This document shows positions 7,069 to 15,148 of a DNA stretch of 15,919 bases, in pieces. Origin of the DNA: Azonexaceae bacterium (lineage in GTDB: Bacteria > Pseudomonadota > Gammaproteobacteria > Burkholderiales > Rhodocyclaceae); assembly GCA_009469685.1 (NCBI GenBank), contig SSTA01000146.1, positions 1 through 15,919 of the forward strand, given 5' to 3'. Below the pieces are notes generated by a model that had not been told where the DNA came from, made no database searches, and saw nothing but the letters and a program-made list of their open reading frames with translations. Each line of letters opens with the position of its first letter. The first letter of the stretch is position 1. Position numbers and translations under genes: made by a program.

Positions 7069-7212
7069 ATGACCGCTTGCCTCATTGCCACCGGCGCTGT
7101 CGATCCCGCTCTCTTTCGCTGCGGCGATCGCCAGACGCTGGCAACGGCCCGGATTGCCCAAGGGCGCGCGCATCCCGCAGCGCCGATGGTGCGACTGAAC
7201 AAGCGCGCATGA
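7069..7212 (+). CDS. Possible small protein (47 aa) overlapping the GGDEF-EAL start
   Basis: An ATG at 7069 opens 47 codons, beginning [20 protein letters not shown] and ending in a basic tail (VRLNKRA). The TGA stop at 7210-7212 overlaps the ATG of the GGDEF-EAL gene (7209-7211) as ATGA, the arrangement used for translational coupling. The ORF begins shortly after a TAGAAT -10 candidate. It has two Cys residues and no membrane segment, and I recognise no family. No Shine-Dalgarno sequence precedes it. It could be a real small protein, a leader ORF that controls translation of the enzyme, or a chance reading frame in GC-rich DNA. The overlap with the downstream start is the best argument that it is translated. 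Confidence 0.4.
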   Translation: MTACLIATGAVDPALFRCGDRQTLATARIAQGRAHPAAPMVRLNKRA

Positions 7213-9563
7213 ACGGTTCGCCGCTCCGCGACGCCCCCGTCGGCACCGGTGATCGCCGCGTGATCCGCAACCTCCGCCTGGGCTTTGCCGCCCTCGCGAT
7301 CCTGGTTGCCACGGCCTGGGCCACCCTAGGCTGGCGATCCTGGGTAGCGGAAAAGGAACACGAGCAACTCTATCTCGCGTCCCTGGCCCGGGTCACCGCC
7401 AACTCCCTCGACGAGTACTTCGCGCGCTACGAACGCATCCTCGGGGGTCTCGCCGAGCAGCTGGCGGCCCGCGACCTGGCGCAGGACCTTCCCGGGACCC
7501 AGAGACTTCTCAAGGAAGCGGTCCGCGCCAATCCCGATCTGCTGCGCATCGGCATCACCCGGCCCGACTCGACTTTCGTGATGACCGATGACGTCCCCCT
7601 CGGCGGCCCGCTGCCGGCGACCAGCAGCAGTCCCTCGTTCCGGGCGGCCGTCGAGGAATTGCGCCGGGGGGTCCCGCTGTCGATCGGCTGGACGTCCAAG
7701 AGCGTGATCGACGGTTCCTGGGTGATTCCCCTGCGGGTGGGCGTACGCCAGCCCGAGGGCAGTCTCGACTATATCGTCGCCGGACTGCTTCCGGTCAGCG
7801 TCCAGCAGAGGTTCTGGAGCGGTCTCGCTCTGGCGCCCGCTTCGTCCATCGGCCTGCTGCGCGACGACATGTATCTGGTCAGCCGTTATCCCGCGCCGAC
7901 CACCATGAGCTACGAGGAAGCCTACGGAAAACCGCGGGATGGCGATCTCGCCCGCCATCTGCGCGAAAACGGCTTCCCGGTCTCGGGGATGATCGAAGGC
8001 TACAACAGCGTCGCCAAGGCCAACTATCTATGGGCCTTCCAGCGCCTTTCCCGCTATCCGGTGACGGTCTTCGTCTCGACTCCGGTCACCAATACCTGGC
8101 AGAGATGGTGGGGCCACGGCCAACTTTCCCTGGGGCTGGCCGCAGTCCTGCTCTTCGGCGGCTACGCCGTCTATCGCTGGTCTCTGGCGCGTCAGCTGGC
8201 TTGGGCCGAGGAGCGGGCGGCGCGGGAAGAACACATCCGCTATCTCGCCCTCCATGACGCCCTCACCGGCCTTCCCAACCGGATGTGTCTCCGGGATCGT
8301 CTGGAGCTGGCCCTGGCCCACGGACACCGGACGGGAACCCGGGTGGCCCTGTTGTTCGTCGATCTGGACAATTTCAAGGGCATCAACGACAGCCTGGGCC
8401 ACGGCGTCGGCGATGAGCTGCTGCAGGAGGTGGCGCGCCGGATTCGGGGCGTGCTGCGGGAAAGCGATACCCTGAGCCGTCAGGGGGGTGACGAGTTCCT
8501 CATCGTGCTTCCGGACCTCGCCCATGGCGATGCCGCCGCCCGGGCGGCGGACGAGATCCTGGCGGCTCTGGCCCAACCTTTCGCCCTCGAGGGCCACGAA
8601 CTGTTCACTTCGCTGTCCTTGGGAATCGCCGTGTACCCCGACGATGGAGAGGATTACGAGACTCTCCTCAAGAACGCCGACATGGCCCTGTACAAGGCCA
8701 AGGACGAAGGCAAGAACACCTACCGCTTCTTCGCCGAAGCCATGAACCGTACGGCCGAAGAGCGCCTGCTCCTACGCAGGTGGCTACGCCAGGCACTCGA
8801 TCAAGGCTATTTCGAGCTCCACTACCAACCCCAGGTGGATCTCGCCAGCGGTCGCATTTTCGGTGCGGAAGCGCTCCTGCGGCTGAAGCATCCCGACGCG
8901 GGTTCGGTGGGACCCGACCGCTTTATTCCGGTCGCAGAAGAAAGCGGACTGATCGTTCCCATCGGCGAATGGATCCTGCGGGAAGCCTGCCGTCAGGCGG
9001 CGGTCTGGCGTCGGGGCGGAGCCGGCGATTTGACCGTCGCGGTCAATATTTCCGCGGTCCAGTTCCGCCGAGGCAATCTTGCCGCCCAGGTCGAGACCGC
9101 TTTGAACGAGGCCGGTCTGCCTCCCGCAGCGCTGGAGCTTGAGCTGACCGAGTCCATTCTCATGGAAAATGCCGATGCCGCCGTACGTATCCTGGATCGC
9201 CTGGCCGAGCTGGGTACCAGGCTGGCCATCGACGACTTCGGCACGGGATATTCGAGCCTCGCCTACCTCAAACGTTTTCGGGTCGATCGTCTCAAGATCG
9301 ACCGCTCCTTCGTGCGCGACGTCACCAGCGATCCCGAGGATGCGACCATCGTCAGCGCCGTCATCCAGATGGCCCGGGGACTCGACTTGCGGACCCTGGC
9401 CGAGGGTGTGGAGGATGCCGCCACCCGCGATTTCCTGATTGCCCGAGGCTGCGACGAAGCCCAGGGCTTTCTCTTCGGCCGGCCGCTGCCGGCGGTCGAA
9501 TTTTCTCGCTTCCTTGGTAGCGGGGAGGTCAGTCCCGCAATTCCCGACCGGTCAGCTGAATGA
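7209..9563 (+). CDS. Membrane-anchored diguanylate cyclase/phosphodiesterase (GGDEF-EAL)
   Basis: This 784-residue protein probably both makes and degrades the second messenger c-di-GMP. A first membrane helix (about 24-42) is followed by a periplasmic region of about 260 residues of the double-Cache type, a second helix (about 305-325), a GGDEF domain and an EAL domain. The GGDEF motif is intact at residues 426-430. The RESD inhibitory site stands exactly five residues before it, so product feedback is expected. The EAL domain has EALLR at 554-558, then [32 protein letters not shown] and QGF, which covers the usual metal and catalytic residues. The frame is open from 6690, but that part has out-of-frame composition. 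The ATG at 7209 gives the expected short cytoplasmic start. The 3' end overlaps the convergent NodI-like gene by 35 bp. The ligand sensed is unknown. Confidence 0.93.
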   Translation: MNGSPLRDAPVGTGDRRVIRNLRLGFAALAILVATAWATLGWRSWVAEKEHEQLYLASLARVTANSLDEYFARYERILGGLAEQLAARDLAQDLPGTQRLLKEAVRANPDLLRIGITRPDSTFVMTDDVPLGGPLPATSSSPSFRAAVEELRRGVPLSIGWTSKSVIDGSWVIPLRVGVRQPEGSLDYIVAGLLPVSVQQRFWSGLALAPASSIGLLRDDMYLVSRYPAPTTMSYEEAYGKPRDGDLARHLRENGFPVSGMIEGYNSVAKANYLWAFQRLSRYPVTVFVSTPVTNTWQRWWGHGQLSLGLAAVLLFGGYAVYRWSLARQLAWAEERAAREEHIRYLALHDALTGLPNRMCLRDRLELALAHGHRTGTRVALLFVDLDNFKGINDSLGHGVGDELLQEVARRIRGVLRESDTLSRQGGDEFLIVLPDLAHGDAAARAADEILAALAQPFALEGHELFTSLSLGIAVYPDDGEDYETLLKNADMALYKAKDEGKNTYRFFAEAMNRTAEERLLLRRWLRQALDQGYFELHYQPQVDLASGRIFGAEALLRLKHPDAGSVGPDRFIPVAEESGLIVPIGEWILREACRQAAVWRRGGAGDLTVAVNISAVQFRRGNLAAQVETALNEAGLPPAALELELTESILMENADAAVRILDRLAELGTRLAIDDFGTGYSSLAYLKRFRVDRLKIDRSFVRDVTSDPEDATIVSAVIQMARGLDLRTLAEGVEDAATRDFLIARGCDEAQGFLFGRPLPAVEFSRFLGSGEVSPAIPDRSAE

Positions 9564-10467
9564 ACACGTCCTCCAGATTGGAAGCGCGATGGACGTAGCG
9601 TAGTCCCCGGCGCTCGGCGAGCGCCGCCAGCAGGAGCTGGGGTTCGCGGCAGTAGAAGAACGCCGTCTCGCCGCTGACTTCGACCCGCCCTGCGAGGCCT
9701 CGGTGTGCGTCGACGAAGGAGGCCAGATCGCCCCCCGCCTCGTCATAGACCTCGATGACCTGGGGTTCGATACGGGTGCCGATCAACTCCCTGGGGCTCC
9801 CTTCGGCGATGGCGCGGCCCCGGTCGACGATGATTAGCCGGTCGCAAAGCCGCTCCGCCTCGTCCATGAAATGAGTGGTGAGGATCAGCGTCTTTCCGGC
9901 CGCCTTGAGCCGTTTCAGGCGCTCCCAGATCAGATGGCGGGCCTGGGGGTCGAGCCCGGTGGTCGGTTCGTCGAGGAAGAGGATGTCGGGGTCGTTGACC
10001 AGTGCCCGGGCCAGGGTCAATCGCCGCTTCATGCCCCCGGACAGGGTTGAGATGCGCGCGGTGGCCTTGCCGGCCAGTCCCGCAAAGTCCAGCAATTCCG
10101 GAATCCTTGCCCGGACGGCCGCTTCCCCCAGACCGAAGTAGCGCCCGAAAACCAGCAGATTTTCGGCGGCGGTGAAATCCGGGTCGAGATTGTCGAACTG
10201 GGGCACCACCCCGACCCGGGCACGCGCGGTACTCGCCGCTGCGGGAATGGGGTGGCCTCCAAGGGTGATCTCTCCCGCATCCGGGGCGGTCAAACCCAGG
10301 CAAAGACGCAGGGTTGTCGTCTTCCCGGCGCCATTGGGTCCGAGCAGGCCGAAGCAGGACCCGGCGCCCACCGAAAAAGAGAGTCCGGCGACCACTTCGC
10401 TGCCGCCGAAGCGCTTGCTCAGGTTGCTGACGGCGAGGGCGACAGCGGGATGGGAAGGGGACGGCAT
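9529..10467 (-). CDS. NodI-like ABC exporter ATP-binding protein
   Basis: This is a 312-residue ATPase subunit with all nucleotide-binding motifs: Walker A GPNGAGKT (43-50), Q-loop Gln90, signature LSGGM (142-146), Walker B ILFLDE (162-167) and the H-loop His199. [12 protein letters not shown], then [12 protein letters not shown], is typical of the NodI/DrrA branch. A C-terminal domain of about 80 residues follows the ATPase core and ends in [17 protein letters not shown], as in other family members. It should energise the NodJ-like permease encoded at 6172-6942 on the same strand. Normally the two genes are adjacent. Here the ATPase stop is followed by a GGDEF-EAL gene on the opposite strand, with a 35-bp overlap of the 3' ends. 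The exported substrate is unknown. Confidence 0.95.
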   Translation of the reverse strand: MPSPSHPAVALAVSNLSKRFGGSEVVAGLSFSVGAGSCFGLLGPNGAGKTTTLRLCLGLTAPDAGEITLGGHPIPAAASTARARVGVVPQFDNLDPDFTAAENLLVFGRYFGLGEAAVRARIPELLDFAGLAGKATARISTLSGGMKRRLTLARALVNDPDILFLDEPTTGLDPQARHLIWERLKRLKAAGKTLILTTHFMDEAERLCDRLIIVDRGRAIAEGSPRELIGTRIEPQVIEVYDEAGGDLASFVDAHRGLAGRVEVSGETAFFYCREPQLLLAALAERRGLRYVHRASNLEDVFIQLTGRELRD

Positions 10468-10488
10468 GGGCGCGGAAGGATCGTTTCC

Positions 10489-10494
10489 ATTCTA
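10489..10494 (-). promoter_or_regulatory. Possible -10 element (TAGAAT) for the NodI-like gene
   Basis: The minus strand reads GGTAGAATGGAAACG, with TAGAAT 22 bases before the ATG at 10467. It is the third copy of the TAGAATG word next to a gene start in this window. No clear -35 partner is visible in the GC-rich DNA upstream. The divergent gap 10468-10684 also holds the short palindrome CTGCC-GG-GGCAG at 10555-10566, whose role is unknown. Confidence 0.3.
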
Positions 10495-10652
10495 CCGAGA
10501 ATCGTCGGCCGGAGGCGCCGCAGGGTTTGCCCCCGACCTGTCCGCAGAGTGACCCTGCCGGGGCAGAGGCGAGTCGCCAGCGTCGAACGAGCGCGAAACG
10601 ACGGAGGAGCACGCCGTCAAAGCCGGGAGTGGATTCAGTCCGAATTGGAGTT

Positions 10653-10688
10653 ATGATCAAAGTAATAGTCTTCGGGCCATTGTCGTGA
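10653..10688 (+). promoter_or_regulatory. Leader mini-ORF (11 codons) or -10 region before the second GGDEF-EAL gene
   Basis: An ATG at 10653 opens 11 codons (MIKVIVFGPLS), and its TGA at 10686-10688 overlaps the GTG start of the large gene as GTGA. GGAG stands two bases before this ATG, closer than usual for a ribosome site. The same bases offer another reading: TATGAT at 10652-10657 matches the -10 consensus at five of six positions and would give a leader of about 20 bases. The two readings exclude each other, and I cannot decide between them from the sequence. Confidence 0.3.
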
Positions 10689-13600
10689 TTCCTGTCGCTC
10701 GCCATCGCTTGCTGATCGTTTGCGGCTGCCTCGTCGCCAATGCGCTCATGGTCGCCCTGGCGGGCTGGTTTGTGGATCAAAGTCGCCAGCTCTACGAGCA
10801 GCGCGCCGAGGCCCGGTCGCAGACCTTGGCCCTGTCCATCGATCAGACCGTGACTGCCGCCGTCGATCGCATCGATCTCAGCCTGCAGGCCGTGGTCGAT
10901 GAGCTGGAGCGTCAAAAGTCCGCCGGCGGCCTCGATAGCCAAGCCGTCGAGGCCCTGCTGCAACGCTACGGCGAACGGGTTCCCGCGGTGGCGGGAATCC
11001 GCGTGACCAACGCGGCGGGGGAAGTGATCCACGGTCCGGATCTCGACCCCGCCAAGCCGGTCAATCTGGCCGACCGCCCCTATTTTCAGACCCTGGCGGC
11101 GGATCCCGGCGCGGGCCTGGTCATGTCGCAACCCATCTTCGGGCGTATCGTCGGGCGTTGGATCATCACCTTTGCACGACGTTACGAGGCGCCCGGCGGT
11201 CGCTTCGCCGGCATTATCTCGGCGCCCGTTCCCCTGGACGAATTTTCCCGCTTGTTCGCCGCCTTCGACGCCGGATCGCTGGGCATCATCACCCTGCGCA
11301 CCGCCGACCTCGGCTTCCTTGTGCGCCTGCCCGACAACGGCGTCGGCGAAACCAGCCGGCCGGGGAACACCATCGTTTCCCCCGAACTGCGCCGACTTGC
11401 GGATTCCGGCGTGGTCGAGGCCACCTATCGCTCGACGGTGGCCGTGGATGGCCTGGAGCGGGTGACCACTCTGCGGCGCCTGCAGCGGGCGCCGCTGATG
11501 GTCAGTGTCGGTGTGGCGGCCAACGACTACCTGGGCGCCTGGCACGGGGAGGTCCGGCGTACCGGCTTGCTGGTCGCTGCCTTTGCCCTCTTTTCAGTGA
11601 TTGCCGCCCTGGCGCTGCTGCGTCTGGTCGAGCGGGTGGTGGCCGAGGCCGACCGCAACCGGGTTTTTTTGGAAAGCGCCAGCGACGGCATCACCATCCT
11701 GGACGAGCGGGGCCGGGTGGTCGAGGCCAATCGCCAATTCGCCAGCATGCTTGGCCATACGCCCGAGGAAGTGGCGGCCATGGACGTCACGCATTGGAAT
11801 GCCCAATACGACGCCGATACCCTGTTGAACCAGATTTTGCCGAGCAACTTCGCCGCAGCGACCGACATCACTTTCGAGACCGTGCACCGCCGCCGCGACG
11901 GCAGCCTGCTCGACGTGGAGATCAGCGTCACCTTCTTCCGCATGGACGGCCGCCTCCTGGCCTATTGCGCCACCCGCGACATCACCGAGAAGAAACGGCA
12001 GCAAAGGGCCCTGGAAGAAAGCGCCGCCCGCTGGCGAGACAGCGAGGCCCGTCTGCAGGCAATCATCGAGGCCGAGCCGGAATGTGTGAAGGTTCTGGCG
12101 CTCGACGGTTCTCTGGAGACGATCAACCGGGCCGGTTTGGAAATGATCGAGGCGGACTCCCTCGAGCAGGTCAGCGGCTGCGAACTGGCCAAGCTCGTGG
12201 TGCCCCGGGATAGGCCCGCTTTCGCCGCTCTGGCCGAGGCCGTCGTGCGCGGCGAAACCGGCCGCCTGGAATTCGAAATCACCGGTCTCAAGGGGGGCCA
12301 TCGCTGGATGGAAACCCACATGGCCCCATTGTGCGATGCCGAAGGGCGGTGCACCGGGCTTCTCGGCGTGACCCGGGACACCACCGAGCGCAAACGCGCG
12401 GAGGATGGTCTACGCCGTGCCGAGGCGATCTTCCGCAGTACCCGGGAGGGCATCGTGCTGACCGATCTCACCGGGACCATCGTCGCCGTCAATCCGGCCT
12501 TCACGACCATCACCGGCTATTGCGAGGCCGAGGTGGTCGGCCGCCGCAACAATATCCTCAAATCGAGCCACCACGACGCAAAATTCTACGAAACCATGTG
12601 GCAAGCCCTGGCCGCGAACGGAAGCTGGCAGGGGGAATTGTGGAATCGGCGCAAGGACGGCTCCGTGTACCCGGAGTGGCTCACCATCAGCACGATCCTC
12701 GACGAGCGAGGCGAACCCACCAGCTACGTCGGCGTGTTCACCGATATCTCGCGCATCAAGGAATCGGAAGCCGAAATGGAATTCCTGGCCCATCACGATG
12801 CGCTGACCGGGCTGCCCAACCGTCTGTTGCTCCTCTCGCGGATCGAGCATGCGGTCGCCCACGGCGAGCGTTGCGGCCGCGGCGGCGCCGTCCTGTTCAT
12901 CGACCTCGACCGGTTCAAGCACGTCAATGACAGCCTTGGGCATCCGGTAGGCGACCAGGTTCTCCAGGAAGTCTCCCGCCGCCTGAAAAGCCGCCTGCGG
13001 GATTCCGATACGCTTGCTCGTCTGGGAGGCGACGAGTTCGTCGTGCTTCTGGAAGACCTGGACTCGCCGGAGGACGCCGCCCAGGTCGCCGGCCTGCTGG
13101 TCGATCAGCTGCGCGCGGCGATCAAGCTGGATTCCGGCCAGACCGTCTATCTCGGGTGCAGTATCGGCATCAGCATGTATCCCGCCGACAGTCGCGATTC
13201 CCACGAACTGGTGCGCTTCGCCGACGCCGCCCTCTACCACGTCAAGGCGGCCGGCCGCGGCCACTACCATTTCTACACCGAGTCCCTGGGGCGCGAAGCG
13301 AGCCGCCACCTGGCCCTCGAGGCCGCCCTGCGCAGGGCGCTGACCGCCGAGGAATTCACCCTCGACTACCAGCCCCTCCTGAATATCGAAACCGGCGAGA
13401 CGGTGGGGGTGGAAGCCCTGGTCCGCTGGCAGCCTCCCGGAGAAGAGCGGGTGCCGCCCGACCGCTTCATCCCCCATGCCGAGGAAACCGGCCTCATCGT
13501 TCCCCTGGGGGGATGGGTACTGCGCCGCGCCTGTGCCCAATTCGGGTCCTGGCGGCGGGCAGGACTTGCCCTGGAGACTCTGGCGGTCAATCTATCGCCG

Positions 13601-14104
13601 GTGCAGTTGCGCAATCCCCTCCTGGCCGAGGAGGTCGCCGCCGTGCTTGCCGAAAGCGGACTGCCGCCCGGGGTGCTCGAACTGGAAATCACCGAGAATG
13701 CCCTGGTCGCCCTGGGGGCCGACGCCGAGACGCGGATGGCCGCCCTCAAGAACCTCGGTGTCCGTCTGGCCATCGACGATTTCGGTACCGGTTACTCGTC
13801 CTTGGCCTACCTCAAGCGCTTCCGGGTGGACAAGCTCAAGATCGATCGCAGCTTCATGCGCGACATCCCTGGCGGAGAGGCCGACCAGGAAATCGTCCGC
13901 ACCATCGTCGCCATGGCCCGCAATCTGCGCCTCGCAGTCCTCGCCGAAGGGGTCGAGACCGCCGAACAAAAGGATTTCCTGCTCTCCCTCGGCTGCCCTC
14001 TCGCCCAAGGGTTTTTCTTCAGCCGCCCGCTAGCGCCCGAGGCGCTGCAACGCTGGCTGACCTCCCCCACCCCCCGGGTCGCCGAGGCATCGCATCCGAC
14101 CTGA
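10685..14104 (+). CDS. Membrane-anchored PAS-PAS-PAS-GGDEF-EAL c-di-GMP enzyme
   Basis: This is a 1139-residue multi-sensor protein. A first membrane helix (about 9-29) and a second (about 291-315) enclose a periplasmic double-Cache-like region. Three PAS modules follow in the cytoplasm (about 325-435, 452-570 and 578-692), each ending in a D(I/T)(T/S)-type exit motif. The third contains TGYCEAEVVGRRNNILKS, typical of GGDEF-EAL-linked PAS domains. The GGDEF motif is intact at 781-785, with the RDSD inhibitory site five residues before it. The EAL domain has EALVR (910-914), [33 protein letters not shown] and QGF, so both activities appear possible. I take the GTG at 10685 because it leaves a short cytoplasmic start before the first helix; the next ATG (10747) would cut into that helix. 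The PAS ligands cannot be read from the sequence. Confidence 0.92.
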   Translation: MIPVARHRLLIVCGCLVANALMVALAGWFVDQSRQLYEQRAEARSQTLALSIDQTVTAAVDRIDLSLQAVVDELERQKSAGGLDSQAVEALLQRYGERVPAVAGIRVTNAAGEVIHGPDLDPAKPVNLADRPYFQTLAADPGAGLVMSQPIFGRIVGRWIITFARRYEAPGGRFAGIISAPVPLDEFSRLFAAFDAGSLGIITLRTADLGFLVRLPDNGVGETSRPGNTIVSPELRRLADSGVVEATYRSTVAVDGLERVTTLRRLQRAPLMVSVGVAANDYLGAWHGEVRRTGLLVAAFALFSVIAALALLRLVERVVAEADRNRVFLESASDGITILDERGRVVEANRQFASMLGHTPEEVAAMDVTHWNAQYDADTLLNQILPSNFAAATDITFETVHRRRDGSLLDVEISVTFFRMDGRLLAYCATRDITEKKRQQRALEESAARWRDSEARLQAIIEAEPECVKVLALDGSLETINRAGLEMIEADSLEQVSGCELAKLVVPRDRPAFAALAEAVVRGETGRLEFEITGLKGGHRWMETHMAPLCDAEGRCTGLLGVTRDTTERKRAEDGLRRAEAIFRSTREGIVLTDLTGTIVAVNPAFTTITGYCEAEVVGRRNNILKSSHHDAKFYETMWQALAANGSWQGELWNRRKDGSVYPEWLTISTILDERGEPTSYVGVFTDISRIKESEAEMEFLAHHDALTGLPNRLLLLSRIEHAVAHGERCGRGGAVLFIDLDRFKHVNDSLGHPVGDQVLQEVSRRLKSRLRDSDTLARLGGDEFVVLLEDLDSPEDAAQVAGLLVDQLRAAIKLDSGQTVYLGCSIGISMYPADSRDSHELVRFADAALYHVKAAGRGHYHFYTESLGREASRHLALEAALRRALTAEEFTLDYQPLLNIETGETVGVEALVRWQPPGEERVPPDRFIPHAEETGLIVPLGGWVLRRACAQFGSWRRAGLALETLAVNLSPVQLRNPLLAEEVAAVLAESGLPPGVLELEITENALVALGADAETRMAALKNLGVRLAIDDFGTGYSSLAYLKRFRVDKLKIDRSFMRDIPGGEADQEIVRTIVAMARNLRLAVLAEGVETAEQKDFLLSLGCPLAQGFFFSRPLAPEALQRWLTSPTPRVAEASHPT

Positions 14105-14137
14105 GGGCGCCGCGAAGGCGTCGCGCAAGCGAACCGA

Positions 14138-14776
14138 TCAGTGGCGCCAGGCGCGGGTGACGATATCGCGTATCAGGTGCAGGCGGCGATGGAAGAAATG
14201 GTCGGCGCCCGGCACCACCACCACCGGAAGATCCAGGGGCAGGGCCCAGTCGAGGACGTTCTGCAGGGGTACGGTCTCGTCCGCGGAGCCGTGGATGACG
14301 ATGGTGTCGTGGGGGACGGCCTCGGTCTCGTAGCTGCGGGTGCCCTCGACAAAGCCGGCGGCGGTACCGACCAGGACGAGGCGCTGGGCCGGGTGTTTGC
14401 TCTCGGCCAGGCGCCTGGCGACGCGGGTCTGGCAATAGGCGCCGAAGGAGAACCCGGCCAGGGCGACCGGCAGGTCGCCGCAACGGCACTTGGCGTCCTG
14501 GAGTACGGCCAGCAGGTCGTCGGTCTCGCCGACGCCCTCGTCATGGGCGCCTTCGGTCAGGCCGACGCCTCGGAAATTGGGACGGAAGGCGGCGTAGCCC
14601 AGGGCGACGAAAGTCCGGGCCAGGGTATAGGCCACCTTGTTGGTATTGGCCCCGCCGCCGATAGGGTGCGGATGGGCCACCAGGGCGATGCCCCGGGGGG
14701 CGTCGGGCTTTTCCATGATGACCTCGATCCGTCCGACCGGGCCGTCCACCAGGATTTTCTCCTCGACCACCTTCAT
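14138..14776 (-). CDS. Alpha/beta hydrolase, putative esterase
   Basis: This is a 212-residue alpha/beta hydrolase of the short cytoplasmic group typified by AHPHP...GG and PNFRGVG signatures. AHPHPIGGGANTNK lies at 34-47 and RPNFRGVGLTEG at 65-76. The nucleophile elbow is GFSFG with Ser110. Asp166 in GSADETVP and His193 in GADHFFHRR complete a likely catalytic triad. No signal peptide or lid domain is seen. The physiological substrate of this group is generally unknown. Its ATG overlaps the stop of the ferredoxin-like gene by ATGA, so the two proteins are probably made together. The gene converges with the large GGDEF-EAL gene, leaving a 33-bp gap in which no convincing terminator is visible. 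Confidence 0.92.
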   Translation of the reverse strand: MKVVEEKILVDGPVGRIEVIMEKPDAPRGIALVAHPHPIGGGANTNKVAYTLARTFVALGYAAFRPNFRGVGLTEGAHDEGVGETDDLLAVLQDAKCRCGDLPVALAGFSFGAYCQTRVARRLAESKHPAQRLVLVGTAAGFVEGTRSYETEAVPHDTIVIHGSADETVPLQNVLDWALPLDLPVVVVPGADHFFHRRLHLIRDIVTRAWRH

Positions 14777-15081
14777 ATCTTGAGACGCTCCACCACGCGG
14801 CCGTGGATCAGGTGTTCCTGGATGATTTCCTCGACGTCGTCCTTATCCACATAGGTGTACCAGACCGCCTCGGGATAGACGACCATGACCGGTCCCTCGT
14901 CGCAGCGATCCATGCAGCCGGCCTTGTTCATGCGTACCTTGCCCGGCCCCTTCATCTTCAGCTTGGCGATGCGGTCTTTGGCATAGGCCTGGACGTCCGA
15001 CGCGCCGTGGTTGTTGCAGCAGATTTCGCCAGGTTCCCGCTGATTGCAGCAGAAAAAGACGTGGTGTTTGAAATGGCTCAT
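14773..15081 (-). CDS. Thioredoxin-like [2Fe-2S] ferredoxin
   Basis: This is a 102-residue protein of the thioredoxin-like [2Fe-2S] ferredoxin family (Shethna/Aquifex type, related to the NuoE iron-sulfur fold). Cysteines occur as doublets at 11-12 and 21-22, then Cys56 and Cys60 in AGCMDRCDEGPVMVVYPE, the family signature. One Cys from each doublet plus Cys56 and Cys60 would bind the cluster. YTYVDKDDVEEIIQEHL near the C-terminus is also typical. The open frame reaches 15144, but the ATG at 15081 gives the family start MSHFKHHVFFC and has a strong GGAGGA five bases upstream. Its stop overlaps the hydrolase start by four bases. The electron donor and acceptor are unknown; coupling to the hydrolase is seen only in the gene order. 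Confidence 0.93.
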   Translation of the reverse strand: MSHFKHHVFFCCNQREPGEICCNNHGASDVQAYAKDRIAKLKMKGPGKVRMNKAGCMDRCDEGPVMVVYPEAVWYTYVDKDDVEEIIQEHLIHGRVVERLKI

Positions 15082-15086
15082 GGCTC

Positions 15087-15100
15087 TCCTCCAGGGAGGA
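15087..15100 (-). promoter_or_regulatory. Shine-Dalgarno inside a small perfect inverted repeat
   Basis: On the minus strand the sequence is TCCTCC-CT-GGAGGA, followed after five bases by the ATG of the ferredoxin gene. GGAGGA is an excellent Shine-Dalgarno sequence, and its exact complement lies just upstream. In RNA a stem of five pairs with a four-base loop could hide the ribosome site. A possible -10 hexamer GATAAT lies at 15109-15104 on the same strand, without a good -35 box. The 67-bp gap (15082-15148) therefore may hold a promoter for the ferredoxin-hydrolase pair. Confidence 0.45.
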
Positions 15101-15148
15101 GGGATTATCGTCGATAGCGCCGGGGCGAGGAAATGGCCCTGCACCGAT

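Noticed and set aside
6690..7208. N-terminal extension of the first GGDEF-EAL protein to 957 residues
   Set aside because: The extension overlaps the permease gene on the opposite strand and its translation is Arg/Pro/Ser-rich, typical of an out-of-frame shadow in GC-rich DNA. The membrane anchor begins just after the ATG at 7209.
6172..10467. Rhizobial nodulation function for the NodI/NodJ-like genes
   Set aside because: No nodABC or other nodulation genes are present, and NodIJ-like exporters are common in non-symbiotic proteobacteria.
9743..11545. Long open frame of 600 codons on the minus strand across the NodI-like and second GGDEF-EAL genes
   Set aside because: It overlaps two well-supported genes and shows no domain; it is a shadow of GC-rich codon use.
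14107..14124. Hairpin (GCGCCGC, GAAG loop, GCGTCGC) between the second GGDEF-EAL gene and the hydrolase as a terminator
   Set aside because: The stem has an internal C-T mismatch and no T-tract follows on either strand; such short GC hairpins are common at this base composition.
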